This document shows, piece after piece, positions 46,636 to 56,053 of a stretch of 64,000 bases of DNA (its first letter is position 1; each line of letters starts with the position of its first letter). Origin of the DNA: Actinomycetota bacterium (GTDB lineage Bacteria > Actinomycetota > Geothermincolia > Geothermincolales > RBG-13-55-18); NCBI GenBank assembly GCA_014360645.1, contig JACIXD010000003.1:186001-250000 (forward strand), written 5' to 3'. The notes under the pieces were generated by a model that was given only the letters and a program-made list of their open reading frames with translations, did no database searches and was not told the origin of the DNA. A program made the translations under genes and the position numbers.

Positions 46636-46752
46636 ATCATCTCCGTCTTCGTGCCGCCGGGGACCTGCTGGTGCCGGAAAGACCCGCAGCGTACCGCCCG
46701 TCCGGGCGTCACCGTCGCAGGCCGAGAACATCATATAATACTTTCAACGCCC

Positions 46753-46769
46753 GCAGGTCATTTACCTGC
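46753..46769. promoter_or_regulatory. Inverted repeat GCAGGT-N5-ACCTGC between divergent genes
   Basis: A perfect 6-bp dyad in the gap between the M28-like gene and xseB, next to a minus-strand TATTAT (46740-46735). It is a candidate operator or hairpin. The rest of the gap holds no gene. Confidence 0.35.
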
Positions 46770-46919
46770 CCCCGGGCGACCGGGGTACGAGCGCCCTTGT
46801 GGGCGGAGGAAGGGGTCGGATAGAATCGCCTTATGGTGGAAGAACGGGCCGCAATGGCGAAGGCGGAGGCCCCGCCACCCTTGTTTGTTTTTTAAGGCTT
46901 CCAGTCACGGAGGGTGAGC

Positions 46920-47093
46920 ATGAAGAACGGGGGAGCGCCGGGACGGGGCGGAGGCGAAGAGGATCTTGCGGCGGCGGAGTTGGTGCTGGAGGAGCTGCGC
47001 GCGGACCCAGACGGAGAGGCGGCCCTTGACCTCCTGGAGGAGGCGGTGAGGAGGCTGGAGGAGGCCGGGGGAAGGCTGGAGGAGGAGCGTTGA
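46920..47093 (+). CDS. xseB: Small XseB-like protein (exodeoxyribonuclease VII small-subunit-like)
   Basis: 57 residues: MKNGGAPGRGGG, then AELVLEELRADPDGEAALDL and LLEEAVRRLEEAGGRLEEER. The acidic, Leu/Glu heptad-rich two-helix pattern resembles the small subunit of exodeoxyribonuclease VII, normally 60-90 residues. It stands where xseB belongs, directly before dxs in the conserved xseA-xseB-ispA-dxs-tlyA-nadK-recN order, although xseA and ispA are absent here. GGAGGGTG is 3 nt upstream. Its TGA overlaps the dxs TTG. It could be a degenerate remnant. Confidence 0.55.
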   Translation: MKNGGAPGRGGGEEDLAAAELVLEELRADPDGEAALDLLEEAVRRLEEAGGRLEEER

Positions 47094-48973
47094 GCGGTAC
47101 TCCGCTGCTGGATTCCCTCGCCGGCCCCGCGGACCTCCGCGCCTTGGACCACGGAGACCTCGCCCGCCTCGCGGAGGAGCTGCGCCGGGTGATCGTGGAG
47201 ACCACCGCCCGCTGCGGGGGGCATCTCTCCCCCAGCCTGGGGGTGGTGGAGCTGACCATCGCCCTGCACCGCGTCTTCGACAGCCCCCGGGACCGCATCG
47301 TCTGGGACGTAGGCCACCAGGCATACGCCCACAAACTGCTCACCGGGAGGAGGGAGGAGTTCAGGCGCCTGCGCTGCTCCGACGGGTGCAGCGGCTTTCC
47401 CCGTCGCGAGGAGAGCCCCCATGACGTCAACAACGCCGGGCACTCCAGCACCTCCATAAGCTACGCCCTGGGGCTGGCCATCGCCCGCGACCTGCGCAGG
47501 GAGGACCACCACGTGGTCGCCGTGGTGGGAGACGGGGCGCTCACCGGAGGCCTGGCCTTCGAGGCCCTGAACCAGGCGGGGCACCTGAAAAAGAGGCTCA
47601 TCATCGTGCTCAACGACAACGGCATGTCCATATCGCGCAACGTGGGCGCCCTCTCCACTTACCTCACCCAGCTAAGGCTCAACCCCAGGTATACGAAGGT
47701 AAAGGACGAGGTGAAGGAGATCATCGAGAGCGTGCCGGTGCTGGGTGCCCCCACCGACCGCCTTATCCGCTCCTTCAAGGAGCGACTCAAGAACTTCCTC
47801 ATCCCGGAGTTCATCTTCGAGGAGCTCGGCATCCAGTACGTGGGGCCGGTGGACGGGCACGACATCGCGGCCATGGAGCGCGACCTCGCGCTGGCGAAGG
47901 CGGCGGAGGAGCCCGTGCTCATCCACGTGCTCACCACCAAGGGCAAGGGTTATCCGCCCGCCGAGAGGGACCCCGATCTTTACCACGGCGTGGGGCCCTT
48001 CGACCCCGAGACAGGAAGGGTGCACGGCGGCGGCAGGCCGTCCTATACCGACACCTTCGGGAGGGTGATGTGCGAGATGGCGCGCGCGGAGCCCCGCCTG
48101 GTGGCCATCACCGCGGCCATGCGGCTGGGGACGGGCCTGGACGATTTCGCCCGCCTCTTTCCCCGGCGTTTTTACGACGTGGGCATAGCGGAGCAGCACG
48201 CCGTTACCCTGGCGGCGGGACTGGCGCTGGGAGGCTTCCGTCCGGTGGTCTCCATCTATTCCACCTTCCTCCAGAGGGCGATCGACCAGCTCTCCCAGGA
48301 GATCTGCCTCCAGAACCTCCCGGTCATCTTCACCCTCGACCGCGCCGGGCTGGTGGGGGAGGACGGCCCCACCCACCACGGAGCCTTCGACCTCACTTAC
48401 CTGCGCATGCTCCCCAACATGACCGTCATGGCCCCCGCCGACCAGGAGGAGCTGCGGGATATGCTGTGGGCCTCCCTGGCTCTCAAGGGTCCGGTGGCCA
48501 TACGGTATCCGAGGGGAGCGGGGCCGTCCCGGACGGTGGACATCGAGCCCCGTGACCTGGAGCCGGGAAGAGCGGCGATGTTGCGCGAGGGGGATGACGC
48601 GTGCCTGCTGGCGGTGGGCAGGATGGTGGACGTGGCCCTGGAGGCGGCGGAGATGCTGGCGGCCATGGGCGTGGAGGCCGCGGTGATCAACGCCCGCAGC
48701 GTGAAGCCCCTGGACGAGGAGGCGGTGCAGGAGTGGGGGTGTCGCTGTCCCCTGCTGGTCACCCTGGAGGAGAACGTGCTGGCGGGAGGCTTCGGAGAGG
48801 GCGTGGCCTCCCTGGCGCAGAGGCTCGCTCTCCCCTGCCGGGTGATGAGCATCGGGCTCCCCGATGCCTACGTGGGCCACGGCAAGGTAGAGGAGCTCTT
48901 CCGCCGCCACGACATGGACGCCTCCTCGGTGGCGGGGAGGATCGCGGAGATGCTCGAGGGGAGCGGGGGCTGA
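47090..48973 (+). CDS. dxs: 1-Deoxy-D-xylulose-5-phosphate synthase
   Basis: 627 residues. DXS condenses pyruvate and glyceraldehyde-3-phosphate with thiamine diphosphate, the first step of the MEP isoprenoid pathway. Features: GGHLSPSLGVVELTIALH, the ThDP-binding GDGALTGGLAFEALNQAG with NDNGMSIS, and the central AAM-containing transketolase pyrimidine domain with catalytic Glu in GIAEQHAVTLAAG. The C-terminal domain follows normally. TTG 47090 overlaps the xseB stop (TTGA). It is one of the longest open frames of the recN cluster. Confidence 0.97.
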   Translation: MSGTPLLDSLAGPADLRALDHGDLARLAEELRRVIVETTARCGGHLSPSLGVVELTIALHRVFDSPRDRIVWDVGHQAYAHKLLTGRREEFRRLRCSDGCSGFPRREESPHDVNNAGHSSTSISYALGLAIARDLRREDHHVVAVVGDGALTGGLAFEALNQAGHLKKRLIIVLNDNGMSISRNVGALSTYLTQLRLNPRYTKVKDEVKEIIESVPVLGAPTDRLIRSFKERLKNFLIPEFIFEELGIQYVGPVDGHDIAAMERDLALAKAAEEPVLIHVLTTKGKGYPPAERDPDLYHGVGPFDPETGRVHGGGRPSYTDTFGRVMCEMARAEPRLVAITAAMRLGTGLDDFARLFPRRFYDVGIAEQHAVTLAAGLALGGFRPVVSIYSTFLQRAIDQLSQEICLQNLPVIFTLDRAGLVGEDGPTHHGAFDLTYLRMLPNMTVMAPADQEELRDMLWASLALKGPVAIRYPRGAGPSRTVDIEPRDLEPGRAAMLREGDDACLLAVGRMVDVALEAAEMLAAMGVEAAVINARSVKPLDEEAVQEWGCRCPLLVTLEENVLAGGFGEGVASLAQRLALPCRVMSIGLPDAYVGHGKVEELFRRHDMDASSVAGRIAEMLEGSGG

Positions 48974-49054
48974 TCCCGGGCCCGCCGTGACCGCGGCGCC
49001 CAGCCCGCGCTGTAAGCGTATTTTGCCATGTAAAATCCTCCGCGGGTGTTAAAT

Positions 49055-49858
49055 ATGAAACGACTCGACCAGTGGCTGGTGGACGAAGGTCATTTCCCGT
49101 CCCGCGAGCGAGCCAGGCTCGCCATCATGGCGGGCGAGGTGAGCGTGGAGGGGAGGGGGAATGATCTCAAGGCCGGGACGAGGGTGAGACCGGGCGACCG
49201 CGTGACCGTCTCCCCAAGGCCACGCTTCGTGTCACGGGGCGGTGATAAACTCGAGGGAGTGTTGGAGCGCTGGGGGATAGAGGTGGCGGGCCGCCTGGCG
49301 CTGGATGTGGGCGCGTCCACGGGCGGGTTCACCCACTGCCTCTTGGAGAGAGGGGCGGCGAGGGTGATCTGCCTAGACGTCGGGAGGGGTCAGCTGCACT
49401 GGGAGCTGCGCAACCACCCCGGGGTGACGGTGATGGAGAGGACCAACGTACGCCACGTGCGCCCCGAGGACCTTCCCTTCGAGCCCGAGCTGGTTGTGGC
49501 GGACCTCTCCTTCATCTCCCTGCGCCTGGTGTTCCCGGTGCTGGGGAGGCTTATGGTCGGCGGCGGCGAGCTGATCGCCCTCATCAAGCCCCAGTTCGAG
49601 GCGGGCAGGGGCAAGGTGGGCAAGAAAGGGGTGGTCAGGGACCCCGACGTCCACCGGGAGGTGCTGGAGGCGGTGGCGGCGGCGGCGGCCGGTTGCGGGT
49701 TCGAGCTCCTCGACCTGGTGCCCTCGCCGCTGCGGGGAGCGGAGGGTAACATAGAATATTTTGGATGGTGGCGGAGGAACGAAGAAGCGCCGCCCGCCTC
49801 GCCGGGGGCGGTGGAGAAGGCGGTGCGAGAGGCATGGGAAAGATCTTCCGGAACATAG
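49055..49858 (+). CDS. tlyA: TlyA family rRNA (cytidine-2'-O)-methyltransferase/hemolysin-like
   Basis: 267 residues. An N-terminal S4 RNA-binding domain (RLDQWLVDEGHFPSRERARL) and an FtsJ-type methyltransferase (ALDVGASTGGFTHCLLERGA, ICLDVGRGQLHW, LVVADLSFISLR and ALIKPQFEAGRGKVGKKGVV) match TlyA, which methylates 16S C1409 and 23S C1920 in mycobacteria. The catalytic K-D-K-E set is plausible. ATG 49055 has no Shine-Dalgarno and follows TAAAAT (49031-49036), so a near-leaderless mRNA is possible. Its last 25 bases overlap nadK. Confidence 0.93.
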   Translation: MKRLDQWLVDEGHFPSRERARLAIMAGEVSVEGRGNDLKAGTRVRPGDRVTVSPRPRFVSRGGDKLEGVLERWGIEVAGRLALDVGASTGGFTHCLLERGAARVICLDVGRGQLHWELRNHPGVTVMERTNVRHVRPEDLPFEPELVVADLSFISLRLVFPVLGRLMVGGGELIALIKPQFEAGRGKVGKKGVVRDPDVHREVLEAVAAAAAGCGFELLDLVPSPLRGAEGNIEYFGWWRRNEEAPPASPGAVEKAVREAWERSSGT

Positions 49859-50709
49859 CTCTGCTTCCCCACGTGCAAAAGGAGGAGGCGGTGCGGGCAG
49901 CACGGGAGCTGGCGCGCTGGCTCGAGGACGCGGGCAGGTCGGTGCGCATGCTCAGCGAGGACGCCGTATGCGCGGGCATGGGGCTCGCGGGCATGGACCT
50001 AGAGGAGCTGGTGCGTGGACTGGACCTGGTGGTCTCCCTGGGAGGGGACGGCTCCATGCTGCGCGCCGCGGCGGTGGCCTATGCGGCCGACGTCCCGGTG
50101 GTGGGGGTGAACCTGGGCAAGAAAGGTTTCCTCACCGCCGTGGACGCGGGGGAGATGTTCGAGGGGATGGAGGACATCCTCGCCGGGCGCTACCTGCTCC
50201 AGGAACGCATGATGCTGGAGTGCTCCCTGCCCGGAGACGACGCGCGCCATTTCGCCCTCAACGAGGTGGTGGTGGGCAAGAGGGAGCTGCAGAGGATGAT
50301 CCGCCTGGAGGTGGACATCGATGGCTGCTATTACCATTACTATTCCGGGGACGGCATCATCTTCTCCACCCCCACGGGTTCCACCGCCTACTCCCTCTCC
50401 TCCGGCGGCCCCATCGTGGATCCCCTGCTGGACTGCATCGTCCTCACCCCCATATGCAGCCACTCCCTGGTGGACCGCTCCGTGGTCGTTTCCCCGCGGA
50501 GCGAGATAGAGGTGCGGGTGGAGGCGGGAAGGGTCATGCCCTCCGTGTCCCTGGACGGCAGGGAGGAGGTAAGTCTGCCCGGAGGAGGAAAGATGGTGGT
50601 AAGGCGGGCGCAGCGGCGCCTGAAGATGATCAAGCAGAGGGGCTACTCTTTCTACGCCCTCCTGCGGGAGAAGTTCGATTTCCCGCCCGGAGAATCACGG
50701 TCGTATTGA
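49834..50709 (+). CDS. nadK: NAD kinase
   Basis: 291 residues. It phosphorylates NAD to NADP in the cytosol. The GGDG motif (SLGGDGSMLRAA) and NExxxxR-type LNEVVVGKREL are present, followed by DGIIFSTPTGSTAYSLSSGG. GCGAGAGG precedes ATG 49834, which lies inside the end of tlyA. The position between tlyA and recN is conserved in many Gram-positive bacteria. Confidence 0.96.
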   Translation: MGKIFRNIALLPHVQKEEAVRAARELARWLEDAGRSVRMLSEDAVCAGMGLAGMDLEELVRGLDLVVSLGGDGSMLRAAAVAYAADVPVVGVNLGKKGFLTAVDAGEMFEGMEDILAGRYLLQERMMLECSLPGDDARHFALNEVVVGKRELQRMIRLEVDIDGCYYHYYSGDGIIFSTPTGSTAYSLSSGGPIVDPLLDCIVLTPICSHSLVDRSVVVSPRSEIEVRVEAGRVMPSVSLDGREEVSLPGGGKMVVRRAQRRLKMIKQRGYSFYALLREKFDFPPGESRSY

Positions 50710-50728
50710 ACGATTCGGAAGGCAGGCG

Positions 50729-52417
50729 ATGATAAGGGAACTGCGCGTGCGGAACCTCGCACTTTTGGAGGAGGCGAGCCTGGAGTTCGGCCCCGGCTTG
50801 AACGTGCTCACGGGGGAGACGGGCGCGGGCAAGACGGTGCTCGTGGAGGCGCTGTCCCTGCTCCTGGGGGGGCGGGGAGACAGCGGCATGGTCAGGGATG
50901 GCGCGGAGAGGTTGGAGCTGGAGGCCGCCTTCGATGTGAGCGGCCACCGGCGCCTACGCGAGCTCTTGGAGGCCGAGGACCTGGCGGCCGATGAAGGCGA
51001 GGAATTGATCCTGCGCCGCGTCATCGGCGCGGACGGGAAGAGCAGGTGCTACGTCAACGGGAGGCTGAGCACCGTGGGCACCCTCTCGCGCCTCGGCGAT
51101 CAACTGGTGGACATCCACGGCCAGCACGAGCACCAGCGGCTGCTGCGTCCGGCGAGCCACCTCGAGTACCTGGACGAGTACGGCGGCCCCCAGCACCTGG
51201 AGCTCCTGCGCTCCTACCGCCGCCTCTATCTTGCCTGGCGGGAGGCGGAGCGGGCCCGGGAGGAGGCGGACATGGACGAGGCGGAGAGGCTGCGGGAGAT
51301 GGATCTCCTGCGTTTCCAGGTCAGGGAGATAGAGGCGGTGCGTCCCGCCGAGGGGGAGATGGAGGAGCTGCTGCGGGAAAGAAAGCGCATGCAGAACCGC
51401 GAGGAGCTCTTCTCGGCCGCATGCCTAGCTCACGACCTGCTGGCGGGCGACGGGGGAGAGGGTGCCATCGACCGCCTGGGGGAGGCGGAGGCCGCTCTGC
51501 TCAAGGCCTCCTCCCTGGACGAGGAGGCGGCATCATGGTGCGGACGCCTGAGGGAGGCGCAGGAGACGCTGGCTGAGCTGGCCCGTGCCATGCACGACTT
51601 CGCCGAGGGCCTGGAGTTCGAGCCGGGGCGCCTCGAGGAGGTGGAGGCCCGCCTGCACGCCCTGACCGACCTAGCGCGCAAATACGGGGGAGACACGGCG
51701 GCGATACTGGAGCACCTGGAGCGCTCGCGCAGGAGGCTGGAGGAGCTGGAGAACCTGGACGAGCGGAGGGAGGATCTGTGGCGGGAGGCCGGCGCCGCCA
51801 GGGCGGCGGCGCGGGAGGCGGCGGAAAGGCTCAGCTCGTCGCGGCAGGAGCTGGCGCGCAGGCTGACGCAGGAGACCGGCCGCGAGATGGAGGAGCTGAA
51901 CATGGCGGGCATGCGCTTCCGGGTGCACTGGGAGCGGGAGACGGAGCTGGGACCCACGGGCTGGGACCGTGTGGAGTTCCAGGTCACTCCGGGAAAAGGG
52001 CTTCCCTACCGCTCCCTCTCCCGCATCGCCTCGGGAGGAGAGCTCTCGCGCATCACCCTGGCCCTGAAGCTGGCGCTGGCGCGCGCCGATTCCGTCCCCA
52101 CCCTGGTCTTCGACGAGGTGGACGCGGGGATCGGGGGGACGACCGCGGACGTCCTGGCGGAGAAGCTCGCCCGCATCTCCGCCTACCACCAGGTGTTCTC
52201 CATAACCCACCTGCCGCAGATCGCCGCCCGCTCCCATACGCACCTCGCGGTGAGCAAGCGGCAGACCGGTAAGGGCATCATCACCGAGGTGAGGAGGCTG
52301 GGGGCGGAGGAGCGCCTGGAGGAGCTGGTGCGCATGCTGGGAGGGGAGGAGTCCACCGCGCGGCGCCACGCCCGAGCGCTGTTGAAGGCGGGTGCGGCTC
52401 GGCAGCCGGAAGGTTGA
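50729..52417 (+). CDS. recN: DNA repair protein RecN
   Basis: 562 residues of SMC-like double-strand-break repair ATPase. N-terminal Walker A (VLTGETGAGKTVLVEAL), a coiled-coil middle (about residues 155-400), the ABC signature SGGELSRITLALKLAL and Walker B TLVFDEVDAGIGG near residue 460. Length matches the family. ATG 50729 is 19 nt after nadK; the AAGGCAGG site is weak. It ends the recN cluster. Confidence 0.96.
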   Translation: MIRELRVRNLALLEEASLEFGPGLNVLTGETGAGKTVLVEALSLLLGGRGDSGMVRDGAERLELEAAFDVSGHRRLRELLEAEDLAADEGEELILRRVIGADGKSRCYVNGRLSTVGTLSRLGDQLVDIHGQHEHQRLLRPASHLEYLDEYGGPQHLELLRSYRRLYLAWREAERAREEADMDEAERLREMDLLRFQVREIEAVRPAEGEMEELLRERKRMQNREELFSAACLAHDLLAGDGGEGAIDRLGEAEAALLKASSLDEEAASWCGRLREAQETLAELARAMHDFAEGLEFEPGRLEEVEARLHALTDLARKYGGDTAAILEHLERSRRRLEELENLDERREDLWREAGAARAAAREAAERLSSSRQELARRLTQETGREMEELNMAGMRFRVHWERETELGPTGWDRVEFQVTPGKGLPYRSLSRIASGGELSRITLALKLALARADSVPTLVFDEVDAGIGGTTADVLAEKLARISAYHQVFSITHLPQIAARSHTHLAVSKRQTGKGIITEVRRLGAEERLEELVRMLGGEESTARRHARALLKAGAARQPEG

Positions 52418-52497
52418 TCGCTCCCTGCGGTGAGAACGGCGGAGGGAGAGGAAAACGGGGGAGAGAGGGAAAAGAAGGACACGCGTGGGAGGTGGCG

Positions 52498-53604
52498 ATG
52501 ATCACGGTACGTAGCGGATCGGTAGCGGCAGTGACCGCCTGCATATGTGCCGCCGCATTGGCGGCGGCGGCGCTTTCGTCCGCGACCTGCGTGACGGGAT
52601 GCGGAGGCGGAGAGAACGGGACGGGAAAGGTGAAGGTGGCGGCGGACATCATGCCCCTCGCCTATCTCTGCAGGGAGGTGGGCGGGGATATGGTTGAGGT
52701 CGAGGTGCTTGTGCCCCCGGGATCGAGCCCCCATACCTTCGAGCTCACGGGGGGGCAGATGAAGTTCCTATCCGATGCCGACCTGCTGGTCACCGTGGGC
52801 CTCGGGCTCACTCCCTGGGCGGAGGAGGTTTTCGGGCGGGTTGATAACCCCCGTATGGAGAAGCTGACGGTGGGGGATCTCCTGCCCGTGGGCGAGCTGA
52901 TACCGGCCTCCGAGGCGATAGCCCTCGAGGATGGCGATCATGCGCACGGGGAGGGCGGGGAGCAAGGTCCCGAGGCGGCCGCGGACGATCACGGACAAGG
53001 GGAGGGGGATGAAGACCGCGAGAGCGATGGCGAGAAGGCCGGACCCGGGGAAGAGTATCCCCATGACCATGAACACGCCCACGGCCTCTACGATCCCCAC
53101 GTATGGTTGGACCCACTCCTCTGCGAGGGCGTGGTTTTGGAGCTGGCGGAGGCCCTCTCGCGCGCGGATCCCGATCACGCCTCCTATTACCGGGAGAGGG
53201 CGGAGGAGAGCGTGGAAAAGCTGCGTATCCTCGACGCCGAGGTGGAGGAGATCCTCGCGGGGGTGGCCTCGCGCCGCTTTCTCTCCTTTCATTCCTCCCT
53301 CACCTATTTCGCGCGCCGCTATGGGCTGGAGCAGGTGGGGGTGATCGAGGAGCTCCCGGGGAAGGAGCCCTCGGCGGGCGAGGTAGCGGAGCTGGTGGAC
53401 CTGGTGAGGGAGCTGGGGGTGAAGGCCGTCTTCGCCGAGCGCCAGTTCAGCCCCCGCGCTGCGCAGGCCATAGCCGAGTCCGCGGGTGGGGGGGTGGTGG
53501 TGGCGACCATCGACCCCTTGGCGGATCCCGGTGATCCCGAGGGGGGCAGCTATGAGGGGATGCTGCGTGAGCTGGCGGGAGAGGTGGCGGAGGCATTGAG
53601 GTGA
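52498..53604 (+). CDS. Zinc/manganese ABC transporter substrate-binding protein (ZnuA-like)
   Basis: 368 residues. An N-terminal hydrophobic export segment ends CVTGCGGG, so it may be a lipoprotein. Cluster A-1 fold: ligands appear in SPHTFELT, DPHVWLDP, FHSSLTYFARRYGL and IDPLADP. A long acidic/His-rich loop (about residues 140-200, HDHEHAHG and HAHGEGG) is typical of zinc-binding ZnuA. ATG 52498 follows GGGAGGTGG. It is followed by the ATPase gene after 241 bp. No Zur/Fur-type inverted repeat was recognised. Confidence 0.92.
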   Translation: MITVRSGSVAAVTACICAAALAAAALSSATCVTGCGGGENGTGKVKVAADIMPLAYLCREVGGDMVEVEVLVPPGSSPHTFELTGGQMKFLSDADLLVTVGLGLTPWAEEVFGRVDNPRMEKLTVGDLLPVGELIPASEAIALEDGDHAHGEGGEQGPEAAADDHGQGEGDEDRESDGEKAGPGEEYPHDHEHAHGLYDPHVWLDPLLCEGVVLELAEALSRADPDHASYYRERAEESVEKLRILDAEVEEILAGVASRRFLSFHSSLTYFARRYGLEQVGVIEELPGKEPSAGEVAELVDLVRELGVKAVFAERQFSPRAAQAIAESAGGGVVVATIDPLADPGDPEGGSYEGMLRELAGEVAEALR

Positions 53605-53845
53605 CCGTGCCCGCGTACGCCGCGAGGCGGCGGGAGATGTCGCGCCGGCGCCGGGGAATACCTGACGGCGAGGGTCCCGGAAGGGCGGCCCTTACGACCG
53701 GCCGGCCGGGGCTAGGCGGGTCGGCGGCGGCAGGGAACGGACTCGGCGGCATCGGCGCGGGAGACGGAGGGGCGCTTTTCGGATCACGTCTCTTTTCGAC
53801 CGGCCTTTCGGGCAAGATAGGCGGCATGGGAGGAGGGAGTGCGGG

Positions 53846-54649
53846 ATGAAGGGTTGCCGGGTGGCGGAATTCTTCTCCGCGCGGCGTGCCGGCGAGCCGG
53901 TTATCGAGCTCGCCGGGGTGTGGGCCGAACTGGACGGTCGCACGGTGCTGGAGGACATCAGTTTCTCCCTCCCCGCAGGCACCTTCCTAGGCCTCATCGG
54001 CCCCAACGGCGCCGGGAAGACCACCCTTATAAGAGTCATGCTGGGCCTGGTGAGGCCCTCCCGGGGCAGGGTTAAGGTGATGGGCATGGACCCGCGCGAG
54101 CTCCGGCACGAGCTGCACCATATCGGCTACCTGCCCCAGCAGGTGCTCTTCGATCCCTACTTCCCGGTGTCCGTATACGACGTGGTGATGATGGGGCGCA
54201 CCTGCTGCATAGGGACCCTGCGCTTCCCGCGGCGGAAGGACAGGGAGGCGGTGATGGAGAGCATCTCGGCGGTGGGCCTGGAGGGGCTGGAAAAAAGACC
54301 CATCGGAGAGCTCTCGGGAGGGCAGCAGAAGAAGGCCTTCCTGGCCAGGGCGCTGTGCCTGGAGACGCGCATCCTCTTCCTCGACGAGCCCACTTCCGGC
54401 CTGGACTTCGAGGCCCAGGAGAGCTTCATGGACCTCCTGGCGCGGCTCCGGGAGGAGCGGGGGCTGTCGGTGATGTTCGTATCCCACGACGTGAGCGTGC
54501 TGGCGCGTTTCGCCGACGAGATCGTGTGCATCAACCGCACCATGCACATGCACGGCAGGCCATCGGAGGTGCTGGGAAGCGAGAGGCTCAAGGAGGCGTA
54601 CCGGTGCGAGTTCGATTTCCTGGCCGCGGGGGAGGGAGGCGAGGGCTGA
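53846..54649 (+). CDS. Zinc/manganese ABC transporter ATP-binding protein (ZnuC-like)
   Basis: 267 residues. Walker A GPNGAGKTTLIRVML, LSGGQQKKAFLARAL, Walker B ILFLDEPTSGLD and the H-loop SHD are all present. HHIGYLPQQVLFDPYFPVSV is the Q-loop region of the metal family. ATG 53846 starts 6 nt after GAGTGCGG; the purine-rich GGGAGGAGGGAG just before provides the ribosome site. It is the middle gene of a three-gene importer with long gaps (241 and 178 bp), in which nothing else was recognised. Confidence 0.92.
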   Translation: MKGCRVAEFFSARRAGEPVIELAGVWAELDGRTVLEDISFSLPAGTFLGLIGPNGAGKTTLIRVMLGLVRPSRGRVKVMGMDPRELRHELHHIGYLPQQVLFDPYFPVSVYDVVMMGRTCCIGTLRFPRRKDREAVMESISAVGLEGLEKRPIGELSGGQQKKAFLARALCLETRILFLDEPTSGLDFEAQESFMDLLARLREERGLSVMFVSHDVSVLARFADEIVCINRTMHMHGRPSEVLGSERLKEAYRCEFDFLAAGEGGEG

Positions 54650-54827
54650 CGCACCCGCCTTCCGCGGCGTCATCCCGGGTGACGCGCGGCGTGGCCCGGG
54701 CCGCCCGCGTCCTCTCCGCGTGGGGGCGTGAAAGGCGCGCGGCTCCCCGGAGCTCGCGTGCCGCCTGCCGGGTGAGGCCGGCAGGTGACCGTCTGCCCGG
54801 CGAGATGAGCCGGAAGGGGGACAGAGG

Positions 54828-55658
54828 ATGCTAACCTACGGCTTCGCGCAGCGCGCGCTGGCGGGCGGGGTGCTCATCGCCGTGGTGTGCTCCCTCCTCT
54901 CTTTCTTCGTGGTGGTTAGGAGGCTGGCCTTCGTGGGCATGGGCATATCCCACGCCGCCTTCGGCGGGGTGGGTCTGGGGCTGGCGGCGGGAATCGACCC
55001 CGTGCTCACCGCGGGGTTCTTCTGCGCCGCCCTATCCCTGGGCATCGGCTGGTTCAGCCGCAGGGGACGCGTGCACGAGGACACCGCCATCGGCATCCTC
55101 TTCGCGGCCGCCATGGCCCTCGGGGTCCTGCTGGTGCGTATGGCGAAGGCCTACAACCTGGACCTCATGAGCTATCTCTTCGGTAGCATTCTCGCCCTGG
55201 GCTGGGGGGACGTGGCGACCATAGCGGCGGTCGCCGTGCTGGTCTCCGCCTTCGTCCTGCTCTTCTTCAAGGAGCTGATCTTCGTGTCCTTCGACGAGGA
55301 GACGGCCACGGCCAGCGGCCTGCCGGTGAGGTCCGTGTATTACGGGCTGCTGTTGGCCATGGCCGTCACCATCGTGGTCTCCATAAAGCTGGTGGGCATC
55401 GTGCTCGTCTCCGCGCTGCTGGTGATACCGGGGGCGGCGGGGATGCAGCTGGCCCGCAACTACCGCGGCGTTCTGGCGGTATCGCTCACGGTGGGAACGG
55501 GGTGCGTGGTGGCGGGACTTTACCTCTCCTTCTGGCTGGACGTCGCCTCCGGCGCCGCCATCGTCCTCACCCTCTTCGCCGCCTTCCTGTTGTGCATGCT
55601 CCTCTCCCCCCGGCGTTCCTATCTGCGGCGCCTGCGGGGCGGAGCCGGGAAGGCTTGA
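54828..55658 (+). CDS. Zinc/manganese ABC transporter permease (ZnuB-like)
   Basis: 276 residues with eight or nine TM segments in the ZnuB/MntB family pattern (GMGISHAAFGGVGLGLAAGI, AIGILFAAAMALGVLLV, LLMSYLFGSILAL-type, SALLVIPGAAGMQLARNY). It completes the importer with the ZnuA- and ZnuC-like genes. ATG 54828 follows GGGGGACAGAGG. Metal specificity is inferred from the His-rich binding protein. Nothing gene-like lies between 55659 and the pyrG promoter. Confidence 0.9.
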   Translation: MLTYGFAQRALAGGVLIAVVCSLLSFFVVVRRLAFVGMGISHAAFGGVGLGLAAGIDPVLTAGFFCAALSLGIGWFSRRGRVHEDTAIGILFAAAMALGVLLVRMAKAYNLDLMSYLFGSILALGWGDVATIAAVAVLVSAFVLLFFKELIFVSFDEETATASGLPVRSVYYGLLLAMAVTIVVSIKLVGIVLVSALLVIPGAAGMQLARNYRGVLAVSLTVGTGCVVAGLYLSFWLDVASGAAIVLTLFAAFLLCMLLSPRRSYLRRLRGGAGKA

Positions 55659-55905
55659 GCGCGGGATCGGGGCACGCGCCTGACGCCGGGTCCGCTCCGC
55701 CACGGGATACGCCGCCGGCCGGGGGACAGGGGAACCGCGCCTGCGTATTGTCTCATCAGCCGCCTTATAGCTCAGGGACTTCGAGAGACCACTCCGGCGT
55801 TCCGGCGTACCGGGCAGGTTCGCGGGGGGGGCGAACTCCCCGATGTTCGAAGCGGGGATCGCGGCGCCATGGCCGGTCTCCGTGGCGAAAGGTTGCCCGC
55901 CCTTG

Positions 55906-55935
55906 TTGATACCGCGGCGCGACCTGCACTATACT
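55906..55935 (+). promoter_or_regulatory. pyrG promoter (TTGATA-N18-TATACT)
   Basis: -35 TTGATA (55906-55911), 18-bp spacer and -10 TATACT (55930-55935). The transcript would start near 55942, giving a 295-nt leader that includes the terminator at 56021. The 55659-55905 stretch is otherwise empty of recognisable features. Confidence 0.65.
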
Positions 55936-56020
55936 GGTTCCGTAGGCCGACGACGGTAAAGATGATGGCGGGAGGTGACCGGCTATAGACGGGCCGGATG
56001 AATCCCGGGAAAAAGCACAC

Positions 56021-56053
56021 GGAATCCCTGACCGGTAGGGATTCCGTCTCTTT
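56021..56053 (+). terminator. Intrinsic terminator in the pyrG leader (attenuator candidate)
   Basis: GGAATCCCT (56021-56029) and AGGGATTCC (56037-56045) form a 9-bp stem followed by GTCTCTTTTT. An upstream GAATCCC (56000-56006) could compete for the same 3' arm GGGATTC (56038-56044). The terminator lies after the pyrG promoter and before its ATG, so it fits attenuation; CTP-dependent pyrG attenuation is known in Gram-positive bacteria. Confidence 0.7.

Noticed and set aside
55763-55850. A tRNA-like stretch (GCCTTATAGCTCAGGG ...) before the pyrG promoter
   Set aside because: It does not fold into a cloverleaf: no matching acceptor stem, and no T-loop GTTCGAA at the required distance.
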